From contig DFDG01000055.1 in NCBI GenBank assembly GCA_002367815.1, positions 5,391 through 58,410 on the forward strand: a stretch of 53,020 bases of DNA, in the 5' to 3' direction. Positions 34,079 to 41,022 of this stretch are shown in pieces; the first letter of the stretch is position 1, and every line of letters begins with the position of its first letter. Under the pieces are notes generated by a model, which was not told where the DNA came from, ran no database searches, and saw only the letters and a list, made by a program, of their open reading frames with translations. Made by a program: the position numbers and the translations under genes. Source of the stretch: Opitutaceae bacterium UBA3033 (lineage in GTDB: Bacteria > Verrucomicrobiota > Verrucomicrobiia > Opitutales > Opitutaceae).

Positions 34079-34993
34079 TTACCAGCGGGCGTCGGTGCCC
34101 GGCGGACGGATGTATTCCTGAGGATTGATGATCTTGCGCGCGAAGGGATTGGCGCGGGCGAGCAATTCCGGCGAGGCGTGATAACCATAGCGCGTGCGAT
34201 TCCACGATGAGCCATAGCGATAAACCGCGATCTTGCGTTCGCCGGGATTCACCCGCCGGGCCGAGCCATGACAGGTCGCATCAACAAACACTATCGCATC
34301 ACCCGCCATCATGTGCACCTCCATCGCCCCGGCAATGCCATCCACGGACCCCCCACTGCTGCCATCCCCCCATTCATCCCCGCGCTTGGGCCGGCTGAAC
34401 TCCGGATGGGCGATGTTGGATTTGTGTGAACCGGGAATGACCATCGTGGCGCCGTCACCGGGTCCGATGTCCGTGAAAGCAATCAGCACGTTGATCTGGT
34501 TGCATTGGAAACGACCGTTGTGGTAGCCAAAGGACATGCGTTTGGTGCGGTCGTGGCCGCCGGCATGCAGCGGGATGGCCTCGCCGGGGCCACGGATGGT
34601 GTAGAAATTTTCGTCAATAAACGCCGGACCGTGGTGATAATCGAAAGTATCATGACCGCCAATGAACCGCAGCACGTGGTTAATGTAGTTCGGATGGTCG
34701 ATCATCCGCTCAAGGGCGCCGCCCATTTCATAGACCTGTTGGTAGCTGATGCCGCGATGCTCGGGATGATCCTCCCGCTGCACCCAACCATGCCAGCCCT
34801 TGCGCGGCAGGGAACGCGGAATGGTATCAATGCGCGCATTGGCATCGGCGACCTCCGCTTTGGAGAGCACTCCGGGCAAAAACACATAGCCGTTAAGATC
34901 AAACATGTATTCCTCCAAATCAGTCGGCACGCGGGCCTCGGGCACGTTGACGAGAGGGGGAATCGTATGGTGGGGGTGAAAGCGTTGTTCCAT
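34079..34993 (-). CDS. Phytanoyl-CoA dioxygenase (PhyH) family protein (copy 1)
   Basis: Fe(II)/2-oxoglutarate-dependent oxygenase of 304 residues. The double-stranded beta helix is recognisable: FDLNGYVFLPGVLSKAEV at the start, AFIDENFYTIR and IPLHAGGHD in the metal-binding region, NVLIAFTDIGPGDGATMVIP as the core strand pair, and ATCHGSARRVN with the distal histidine. The first facial triad is not a clean H-x-D, so the ligands need care (LHAGGHD). It is divergent from an AraC-type regulator starting at 35066, with 72 bases between, so that regulator is its likely controller. Substrate unknown. Confidence 0.83.
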   Translation of the reverse strand: MEQRFHPHHTIPPLVNVPEARVPTDLEEYMFDLNGYVFLPGVLSKAEVADANARIDTIPRSLPRKGWHGWVQREDHPEHRGISYQQVYEMGGALERMIDHPNYINHVLRFIGGHDTFDYHHGPAFIDENFYTIRGPGEAIPLHAGGHDRTKRMSFGYHNGRFQCNQINVLIAFTDIGPGDGATMVIPGSHKSNIAHPEFSRPKRGDEWGDGSSGGSVDGIAGAMEVHMMAGDAIVFVDATCHGSARRVNPGERKIAVYRYGSSWNRTRYGYHASPELLARANPFARKIINPQEYIRPPGTDARW

Positions 34994-35065
34994 GGCCGAT
35001 AATAATAGCAGAACTATTCAAAACTTTCTTTCCGTTTATTCCCCAATGTCTCTTAAATAGTAACC

Positions 35066-35917
35066 ATGGCTCGTGCCTCCACCTCACCGGAAATAGTTCA
35101 TGCAGAAGAAATGGGGTTCCGCGTCTGGCAGCAACGGGCCGCGGGCATGATGTCTGCCCCGCACACGCATCCCGACATCGAAGTGAACTATCTCTTTAAC
35201 GGCAGCTTCTCCTATTTGCACGGTGGCTCTATAATTCCGGTGGAGGCCGGCCGCTTCACCGCACTCTGGGGCGGGATTCCCCACCAAACCGTCACCCCCG
35301 GTATAGTAAGTGATGGGATTTGGATCACCCTGCCCCTGGCTTGGTTTTTACAATGGCAGCTTCCCCACGCATTGGCCGAACGATTGCTCGAAGGAGAAAT
35401 TGTCAGTTCGGCCTATAGCACCGCGGATCGGACCGCACTTGAAAGATGGCTCGAAGATGCCGCCAGTCGCGATCCCGCCCGCCGACGGGCCATGTTGTTG
35501 GAAGTGGAGGCGCGTTTTCATCGGCTTGCCCTCATCAGCCCGGAGCAAAAACGACGGCGGGAACCGGGGGCCAGTGACGGCGTGGGACAAATGGCCCGCG
35601 TGACCCGATTCATCGCGCGCAATTACCGCGAGCCCCTGACCGTGCAGATGATTGCCGATGATGTCGGTCTCCACGCGAAATACCTGATGCGTGTGTTCAA
35701 GAAACAATGCGGTTCGAGTATTTGGGATTATCTCACCCGGCTCCGGGTATCGCATGCGCAGCGGTTGTTGATCACGACGGACATGAAGGTGCTCGACGTC
35801 GCGATGGAGAGCGGATTTTCGTCAGGGGCACCTTTTTATGCCGCGTTTGCCGCCCATACCCGTGGGCTCCGACCGTTGGATTATCGCGGCCAACATCGGC
35901 CAGCCCCACTAATTTAA
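35066..35917 (+). CDS. AraC-family transcriptional regulator (copy 1)
   Basis: Regulator of 283 residues with a cupin-type sensor domain and a C-terminal AraC double helix-turn-helix. The N-terminal cupin holds HTHPDIEVNYLFNGSFSY and GSIIPVEAGRFTALWGGIPH, a likely sugar- or metal-binding pocket. The HTH region (about 185-280) reads FIARNYREPLTVQMIADDVG, then KYLMRVFKKQCGSSIWDYLT, then VLDVAMESGFSSGAPFYAAF, ending GLRPLDYR. It is divergent from the PhyH gene and upstream of the Gfo/Idh/MocA gene, so these may form one regulon. Confidence 0.9.
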   Translation: MARASTSPEIVHAEEMGFRVWQQRAAGMMSAPHTHPDIEVNYLFNGSFSYLHGGSIIPVEAGRFTALWGGIPHQTVTPGIVSDGIWITLPLAWFLQWQLPHALAERLLEGEIVSSAYSTADRTALERWLEDAASRDPARRRAMLLEVEARFHRLALISPEQKRRREPGASDGVGQMARVTRFIARNYREPLTVQMIADDVGLHAKYLMRVFKKQCGSSIWDYLTRLRVSHAQRLLITTDMKVLDVAMESGFSSGAPFYAAFAAHTRGLRPLDYRGQHRPAPLI

Positions 35918-35973
35918 ACTTCCGCCCCATGATGACGTCCAAGCCAACACAACCCACGGTGCCTGCTCTCCTT

Positions 35974-36070
35974 TGTAGGAGCTTGCTTGCCCGTTCGACT
36001 TACTCAGGGCCTCGAGTCCATCGAGGGGCAAGCGATTCAGACACCAATCGCCTGCGAGCAGGCTCCTACA
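35974..36070. repeat. REP-like inverted-repeat element B
   Basis: Outer arms TGTAGGAGCTTGCTTGC (35974-35990) and GCGAGCAGGCTCCTACA (36054-36070) are complementary in 15 of 17 positions. An inner hairpin, CCTCGA-GTCCA-TCGAGG, lies at about 36010-36026. It occupies most of the gap between the AraC and Gfo/Idh/MocA genes. The layout (outer arms plus inner hairpin) is the same as in element A at 33935-34074. Confidence 0.6.
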
Positions 36071-36104
36071 TTTCAACCAACCCGGATTATCGAACCCTTT
36101 GCAC

Positions 36105-37295
36105 ATGAAAAACACCCCATTACGTATCGGACAAATCGGCGCGGGCGGGCGAGGCGAATTATTGGGCCAGCTTTCGCATCAACCCACCAAAGGCAGCCGG
36201 ATCGTCGCCTGTTGCGATCGCAGCGACCAAACCATTGCCCGCTGTCAGCGGGATTTCGGCCGCGATATTTTTATCACGGGCGACTATCACGAATTACTGG
36301 CGCAGGATATCGATGCCGTGATTATCGCCACGCCGGATTATCTGCACGAGGAGCACGTGCTGGCCGCCTTGCAACGTGGCCTGACCGTTTATCTGGAAAA
36401 ACCCATGGCTTTGACCGTGGCGGGCTGCGATCGCATCCTCGCGGCGGCCAAAAAACACCGGGCCCGGCTTTTTGTCGGTCACAACATGCGGCACATGGCG
36501 TTTGTGCGGAAAATGAAGGCGCTGATCGACGCCGGGACCATCGGCGAAGTGAAAGCCTGTTGGTGTCGTCACTTTGTGGGCCACGGCGGTGACTTCTACT
36601 TCCGCGATTGGCATGCCGAACGGCGCTACACCACCGGATTGTTGCTCCAAAAAGCTGCGCACGATATCGATGTGATCCATTGGCTGTGCGGCGGCTACAG
36701 TCGCTTGGTCAGCGCGATGGGCGCGCTGACCCTCTACGACAAATTACCCGGACGTCAGACCGCCTCGGCTCATCCCCGCAAAATCACTGTGAAAGACATG
36801 AAGCTCGATCTCTTTCCGCCGACTAAGCATCGCGGACTCAACCATAATATCGACGTGGAAGATCTGAGCACGATGCAGATGAAACTCAGCAACGGTGTCT
36901 TTGCGACCTATGCCCAATGCCACTACACCCCGGATTACTGGCGCAACTACACCGTCATCGGCACGGAAGGTCGCATGGAAAACTTCGGCAACGGCGAACC
37001 CGGCACCTTGATTCGGATTTGGAACCGGCGCAGCAATTACAACGCAACCGGAGACGCCACTTACAAAATTCCACCGGCCAGTGATATGCACGGCGGGGCG
37101 GATCCACTCATCATCAATGAATTTCTCTGTTATGCTCGCACCGGCGGACACATCAACACGTCGCCCATTGCCGCGCGCGAAAGCGTGGCCGCCGGTTGTG
37201 TGGCCACCGACTCCCTCCGAAACGGCGGCGTGGTGCTGAAAGTGCCCGCGCCTAAGCCGGCCATCGTGCGTTGGTTCGATGCCGGTGGGGCCTGA
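36105..37295 (+). CDS. Gfo/Idh/MocA-family oxidoreductase
   Basis: NAD(P)-dependent sugar or inositol-type dehydrogenase of 396 residues. The nucleotide-binding GAGGRG is at residues 12-17, the conserved EKP (98-100) precedes helix contacts, and the catalytic-type sequence KAAHDIDVIHWL carries the D-x-x-x-H pattern. The C-terminal domain is an open-faced beta sheet. There is no twin-arginine signal, so it is cytoplasmic. It starts with ATG 36105; a TTG six bases upstream is possible. Placed after AraC and PhyH genes, it suggests an inducible carbohydrate pathway; the substrate is unknown. Confidence 0.9.
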   Translation: MKNTPLRIGQIGAGGRGELLGQLSHQPTKGSRIVACCDRSDQTIARCQRDFGRDIFITGDYHELLAQDIDAVIIATPDYLHEEHVLAALQRGLTVYLEKPMALTVAGCDRILAAAKKHRARLFVGHNMRHMAFVRKMKALIDAGTIGEVKACWCRHFVGHGGDFYFRDWHAERRYTTGLLLQKAAHDIDVIHWLCGGYSRLVSAMGALTLYDKLPGRQTASAHPRKITVKDMKLDLFPPTKHRGLNHNIDVEDLSTMQMKLSNGVFATYAQCHYTPDYWRNYTVIGTEGRMENFGNGEPGTLIRIWNRRSNYNATGDATYKIPPASDMHGGADPLIINEFLCYARTGGHINTSPIAARESVAAGCVATDSLRNGGVVLKVPAPKPAIVRWFDAGGA

Positions 37296-37324
37296 GCGAC
37301 ACGGGAGTTGTTGCCACCACCATA

Positions 37325-38431
37325 ATGTCCGACAGCGTGAAACCCATGGAAGAGGACGACGGGAACGCCATGGTTACGCCCCGGAAGCCCAGCATACCGA
37401 TCAGTGACGGTCTGTGCGGCTATCTGTTGCGCTACAAAAGGGAGCGACCCCTGCCGATCACTTATGATCGGATGCGCGATTTTCATGAAGTCATCCCTCT
37501 GGTGGATCAGGAGGGTAAAAACACCCTTTGGGATACGATTATTTACCGATCCGATGAAATGCGTGAACTCTATGAGGGTCTGAAACGCGTCTATGCGCTC
37601 CTCAAAGTCGATGGCGACCTGAGTATCGTGCAGCATCTCTATGTGGATCGCGTGGATTTTTGCAGTTTCGGCAACTCGATGCCCTTCCGCGTTCGCGTGG
37701 TTAACGCCTACAACGACAACCAGGACTATTTTTACGTGAAACGCGCCGATGCCTCGCGCGTTTACGGTCTCGAGCTCGAACATCTGCTCTCCCCCAATCG
37801 CCTGAACTACCTCACGAGCGGTGGAACCCTGATTGAAGAGCACATCGCGGGCATTCCGGGCGACGCATTCATCGAACACTGGATGCAATACCCCGAATTG
37901 AGCCCCGTGCGCGTCGCCAAAGAGCTGGTGAAGTTCAACGAGCGCTGTTTCGTGCGACTGTTGGGCGATATGCGGGCCTACAATTTCGTTTTCGTCATCA
38001 CACCCGACTTCGAAGTGGCCCAAGTGCGCATCCGCGCGATGGATTTCGACCAACAATCCTACAACAGCCGAAAAAAATTCTACCTGCCCCAGTTTTTTAA
38101 GGAAAACGCGCCCCTGGTCACCTACTGCAACAAACATTTGCACGCCCAAACCGCCCTGCAATACCAACGCGAGGAACAAACGCTCATCATTCAACGCGCC
38201 GAACTCGCGCGCGTGCGTTTGGGTTCGCTGTTGGCCGAGATGACGGTCGATCCCATCGCTCCCTTGGAAAAAGTTCACACTTTGCGCGCCTCACTCGCCG
38301 AACATTATCAACGCGATGACTACTTGCGCTGCGAATCCATGGGCGCACTCGTGCAACAAAACCTCACGACGTTGCGCGACGTCATTGCTCAAACAAATTT
38401 GCCGAAAGCAAAGTTGATCGGGCTGGATTGA
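37325..38431 (+). CDS. Unrecognised protein with protein-kinase-like motif pattern
   Basis: A 368-residue cytoplasmic protein from ATG 37325. Overall I do not recognise it. Read as a kinase-like fold it has candidates for each key site: Lys139 in YFYVKRAD (ATP lysine), Glu150 in YGLELEHLL (helix C), hinge LIEEHIAG (169-176), Asp215 and Asn220 in LLGDMRAYNF (compare HGDxxxxN of aminoglycoside-phosphotransferase-like kinases), and Asp240 in RAMDFDQ (compare the DFG aspartate). Spacing is plausible throughout. A long helical C-terminal region follows (HAQTALQYQREEQTLI onward). It starts 29 bases after the oxidoreductase and ends before the histone-like gene. Confidence 0.55.
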   Translation: MSDSVKPMEEDDGNAMVTPRKPSIPISDGLCGYLLRYKRERPLPITYDRMRDFHEVIPLVDQEGKNTLWDTIIYRSDEMRELYEGLKRVYALLKVDGDLSIVQHLYVDRVDFCSFGNSMPFRVRVVNAYNDNQDYFYVKRADASRVYGLELEHLLSPNRLNYLTSGGTLIEEHIAGIPGDAFIEHWMQYPELSPVRVAKELVKFNERCFVRLLGDMRAYNFVFVITPDFEVAQVRIRAMDFDQQSYNSRKKFYLPQFFKENAPLVTYCNKHLHAQTALQYQREEQTLIIQRAELARVRLGSLLAEMTVDPIAPLEKVHTLRASLAEHYQRDDYLRCESMGALVQQNLTTLRDVIAQTNLPKAKLIGLD

Positions 38432-38452
38432 TCGCAATTTTTCGCGCCGAAA

Positions 38453-38513
38453 TAAAAAAAATCGCGGCCGAAAAAATTCGAGCGCGTTGAAAAATATAAA
38501 TGCGCGTGAAAAA
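38453..38513. other. A-tract/GC-block alternating segment upstream of the histone-like gene
   Basis: Four A-tracts of 5 to 8 bases (starting near 38454, 38471, 38490 and 38509) alternate with CG-rich blocks CGCGGCCG, GAGCGCG and GCGCGTG at a spacing of about 16-19 bases. The gap 38432-38634 otherwise holds only a possible TATAAC -10 near 38602. Such curved DNA could bind a chromatin protein; that is inference. Confidence 0.35.
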
Positions 38514-38634
38514 TTTCGATCATTTGTGTTGCGCACAACGCCGAGATAGTTGACTAACAAAATGTAACTTGCGCACGACGCCCCTATGTCGTGGTGAGTC
38601 ACATATAACTAAAGCCCTAAATCGGAGCAATCGT

Positions 38635-38739
38635 ATGGCAAAAAAAGCAGCTAAGAAACCCGCAGCGAAAAAAGCACCAGCCAAAAAGGCTGCCGCTAAA
38701 AAAGCACCAGCCAAGAAGGCTGCCGCGAAGAAGAAGTAA
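38635..38739 (+). CDS. Histone H1-like lysine/alanine-rich peptide
   Basis: A 34-residue protein made only of Met, Ala, Lys and Pro: MAKKAAKKPAAKKAPAKKAA, then AKKAPAKKAA and AKKK. Sixteen of the residues are lysine. It resembles the C-terminal tails of bacterial histone H1-like proteins such as Hc1, and probably binds DNA or RNA non-specifically through charge. A GGAG ribosome binding site lies eight bases before the ATG, and a strong terminator follows 22 bases after the stop, so this is a real, separate transcription unit. The translation contains two copies of the block KKAPAKKAAA. Confidence 0.88.
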   Translation: MAKKAAKKPAAKKAPAKKAAAKKAPAKKAAAKKK

Positions 38740-38761
38740 ATTACTTCTTGTTTAATAACAT

Positions 38762-38794
38762 GAGCCGCTCCCTAACCGGGGCGGCTCTTTTTTT
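38762..38794 (+). terminator. Rho-independent terminator after the histone-like gene
   Basis: GAGCCGCTCC pairs with GGGGCGGCTC (one G-U-type pair) around CTAACC and runs into seven T residues. One of the cleanest terminators in the window. Confidence 0.92.
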
Positions 38795-38811
38795 GCGCAC
38801 ATGGCGCGCCG

Positions 38812-39273
38812 TCATTCGATGCGACCTTCGTCGAATTCCATCAAATCCACGACACTGTTGATCTGTTCCGCACGGTCGGCACAGCCCATGTTGGTCAATG
38901 CTTCCAACAAAAATTCCCGACCGGCAGGGGTCATCCCCTTCTGCACGTAGTTTCGATTCCATTTGGCGACGCGCAGGTCCGCCGGAAAAAGTTTGGCCAG
39001 GCCTTGATCGATTTCCGCATCGGTCACCGCCGCATGCACGATCTTTTCCACGTCGGTTGGTTCAATCCCGAGGTGCAGACAGAGAAACCGGTCCATGCCG
39101 CGCTTGTAATTCTTCGCATAACTGGGCGGCAGGGCACCGTGCGCCTTCACGTATTTCGCTTTCGCGATAAACCGGGGCAAATGCAGGAGACCGGTCGCGG
39201 CATGCGGCAAATATGCGGAGGGCAGGCTGGTCAGCACCTCGCCGGTGGACCCGGGAATAGGTTTCGATGGCAT
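38812..39273 (-). CDS. DUF5069-family protein (copy 2)
   Basis: From ATG 39273 (MPSKPIPGSTGEVL) it has 153 residues. The DUF5069 pattern is visible: LPRFIAKAKYVKAHGALPPSY, MDRFLCLHLGIEPTDVEKIV, VTDAEIDQGLAKLF, and the ending INSVVDLMEFDEGR, which matches the closing FDYIEFDEGR of the copy at 21198-21644. Identity between the two is low outside these positions, so they diverged long ago. No function is known. An ATG at 39288 is an alternative start. It ends 18 bases past the terminator of the histone-like gene, which faces it. Confidence 0.8.
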   Translation of the reverse strand: MPSKPIPGSTGEVLTSLPSAYLPHAATGLLHLPRFIAKAKYVKAHGALPPSYAKNYKRGMDRFLCLHLGIEPTDVEKIVHAAVTDAEIDQGLAKLFPADLRVAKWNRNYVQKGMTPAGREFLLEALTNMGCADRAEQINSVVDLMEFDEGRIE

Positions 39274-39451
39274 AGTGCTGCGATACATCGCCGCAAATTC
39301 AAGATTCGGCAATCCAGTTTCAACTATCCGGCATGATTTAAAGGTGGGGACGGACCTCCGGGCAGTCCGCGCATCTCCTCGCTCTCTTTTTAGCCCCTCC
39401 GCTTGATTAGAGTAGCTACGAGCGTGAGCGAGTGGACAGGCCGAACTCGCA

Positions 39452-39989
39452 TCAATTCGCTTTTTCCCTGACCGGAACCTCAAACGGGGCCGGTGGACTC
39501 AGTTGCATCGCCGCAGAGGGTTCTCCCCTTTCCGGAATCACGCGCGAACGGTGGACATCGTAGTCCGGCACCAACCGTGAGTAGGGCAAGTCCATCAACG
39601 GCGACGAAATCATGAAGTCGGCCGAAGCTCGGTCGCAGGCAATGGGGATATTCCAGACCACGGCCATGCGCAGCAACGCGTTCACGTCGGGATCGTGCGG
39701 TTGCGGTTCGAGTGGATCCCAATAGAAGATGAGGCGAGTCGATCTCGCCATCCACAATCTTGGCGCCGATCTGCTGGTCGCCACCCAAGGGACCACTTTG
39801 CAGTTTGATGATGGGAAACCCGAGCCGTTTCTCTAAAAGCAAGCCCGTGGTGCCCGTGGCGAAGACCCTGTGATGCGCCAGCAGGTCGCGATTGAACTTC
39901 GCCCACTCCACGAGGTCGCGTTTTTTGTGATCGTGCGCCACCAGCGCGATCTTCTTGTCCAACTCCATGACCATTTGCTTGTAGGCCAT
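39452..39989 (-). pseudogene. mgsA: Methylglyoxal synthase gene with a single-base frameshift
   Basis: Methylglyoxal synthase converts dihydroxyacetone phosphate to methylglyoxal and phosphate. The protein splits between two frames. From ATG 39989 the first frame gives KKIALVAHDHKKRDLVEWAK, VFATGTTGLLLEK and SGPLGGDQQIGAKIVDGEID, with the catalytic Asp in GGDQQ, and leaves the family pattern after codon 84. The second frame (to TGA/TAA at 39452) continues at once with RLIFYWDPLEPQPHDPDVNA, LLRMAVVWNIPIACDRASADF and LVPDYDVHRSR. One extra base near 39737 explains it. The conserved His and Asp of PHDPD lie only in the second part, so neither half alone should work. It is either a pseudogene or a sequencing/assembly error. 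Confidence 0.9.
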
Positions 39990-40023
39990 AACCCAAAGTA
40001 TAGCAGGTTCTGTTCCGTCTTTC

Positions 40024-40110
40024 AGCGGTCAGGTTTGCTCCTTCCCTGCCCGGTGGGCACCATCTCCGGGCTCTCGCCCTGCGTCAGGTTTCAGCTTTTA
40101 AGATACCACC
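40024..40110. ncRNA. Structured intergenic segment, possible RNA element (unassigned)
   Basis: The 191-base gap between mgsA and the next gene holds two perfect short hairpins, GCCC-GGT-GGGC (40048-40058) and GGGC-TCTC-GCCC (40068-40079), flanked by two direct copies of GTCAGGTTT (40028-40036 and 40083-40091). GC content is higher than the flanks. On the minus strand it would be the leader of mgsA; on the plus strand it would precede the small membrane protein. I compared it with the SRP RNA, glycine, cobalamin and TPP riboswitch signatures and found no good match. Confidence 0.3.
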
Positions 40111-40180
40111 CATACCACGAACTCTGCCGTCCGTCCTCATTCGGGTTCATTTCAGCGATCGGTATGCTACAGTTTGGAAT

Positions 40181-40585
40181 ATGAATACCAGAGTTTTATT
40201 GATGGCGAGCAGTGGCGTGATGGGCGCAGTCGGCCTCGCGGCGTCCTTTGCCCCCACCGAGTTGCTCAGCGCACTGCACGTGATTCCGACGGGACCGTTG
40301 CCCGTGCTCATCCAACTGATGGGCGCGCTTTATCTGGCCTTCGCCATGGCGAATTGGACGGCGAAGGACAGCCTCATCGGCGGGATCTACGCCCGCCCGC
40401 TTTCGTTGGGCAACCTCCTGCATTTCATGGTGGGGGCGCTGGCCCTAGCGAAGTATGAGTTCGCGGCCGGCTTTCACGGACCCTTGGTCGCCGCCCTGGT
40501 GGTGTATGCGATCTTTGCCTTGGGCTTCGGCTGGTTGGTCTTTGGTCGCGGCGCGGCGTGCAAAGTTAATACCCCGGGCAGCTAA
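40181..40585 (+). CDS. Four-helix integral membrane protein of unknown function
   Basis: A 134-residue inner-membrane protein with four hydrophobic segments: VLLMASSGVMGAVGLAASFA, VLIQLMGALYLAFAMANW, LGNLLHFMVGALALAKYEF and LVAALVVYAIFALGFGWLVF. The loops are short and there is no signal peptide cleavage site or catalytic motif. I do not recognise the family. It starts with ATG 40181, seven bases after a weak purine stretch, and ends before a 437-base gene-free stretch. Confidence 0.75.
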   Translation: MNTRVLLMASSGVMGAVGLAASFAPTELLSALHVIPTGPLPVLIQLMGALYLAFAMANWTAKDSLIGGIYARPLSLGNLLHFMVGALALAKYEFAAGFHGPLVAALVVYAIFALGFGWLVFGRGAACKVNTPGS

Positions 40586-41022
40586 GAAGCGGCATAAAGC
40601 GGGCTCTTTTTATTTCGGGCTAAACGCGCAAACCGTTTCCGCCTATCAGCTTTTCGCTCACTGCTCTCAGCGTTCAGTTCTCAGGCTTCAGATTCTCGAG
40701 CCCCATCTCTTTGCTCTCTGCCCTACACACCTCAGGGCCGGACTTTGCGTCGTGCCATCTCCGACGTCCGCACTCAGCTTTTCTGTCCCCCAACCTGGAT
40801 ATGGGCCACGTGGCCCAATTCTCAGAGAGGCGTTATCAATCTGGGCTAGTTTCGCCGCAGCATTCGACCCAGAATTTGCCCATCATTCCGCAACCACACT
40901 AGGAATCCGCGACTAAGATGATGCCCACTGGTTACAAACCTGTTAGCTGGTCCGTTGCACACATGAGGAAACGCTTCAGCCTTCACCAGGCCTACGGCAG
41001 ACAGGCACATCCGCGCGGATAC
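40586..41022. other. Gene-free stretch between the membrane protein and gltD
   Basis: I see no credible gene here. The short open frames lack ribosome binding sites and family features. The first part carries the degenerate heptanucleotide repeat at 40644-40699. No terminator for gltD is clear at the right end. Confidence 0.6.
40644..40699. repeat. Degenerate heptanucleotide tandem repeat (TCTCAGC type)
   Basis: Eight consecutive 7-base units: TATCAGC, TTTTCGC, TCACTGC, TCTCAGC, GTTCAGT, TCTCAGG, CTTCAGA, TTCTCGA. The pattern fades but keeps the 7-base register. A second set with a different unit is at 42517-42558. Such short tandemly repeated heptamers are known from cyanobacterial intergenic DNA. 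Confidence 0.55.

Noticed and set aside
37130..38278. A minus-strand open frame of 382 codons over the kinase-like gene
   Set aside because: The plus-strand frame has consistent kinase-like motifs and spacing from its neighbour; the minus-strand translation is His/Gln-rich shadow composition.
39330..39451. GACGGACCTCCGGGCAGTCC and GAGCGTGAGCGAG in the gap before mgsA as further REP elements
   Set aside because: Each shows partial dyad symmetry but neither shares the arms or inner hairpin of elements A and B.
39990..40180. SRP (4.5S) RNA or a glycine riboswitch in the gap beside mgsA
   Set aside because: The GGAA-tetraloop/AGCA symmetric-loop arrangement of SRP RNA is absent (too few bases between CAGG and AGCA), and the CUCUCAGG/AAAAGGAC segment of the glycine aptamer does not match.
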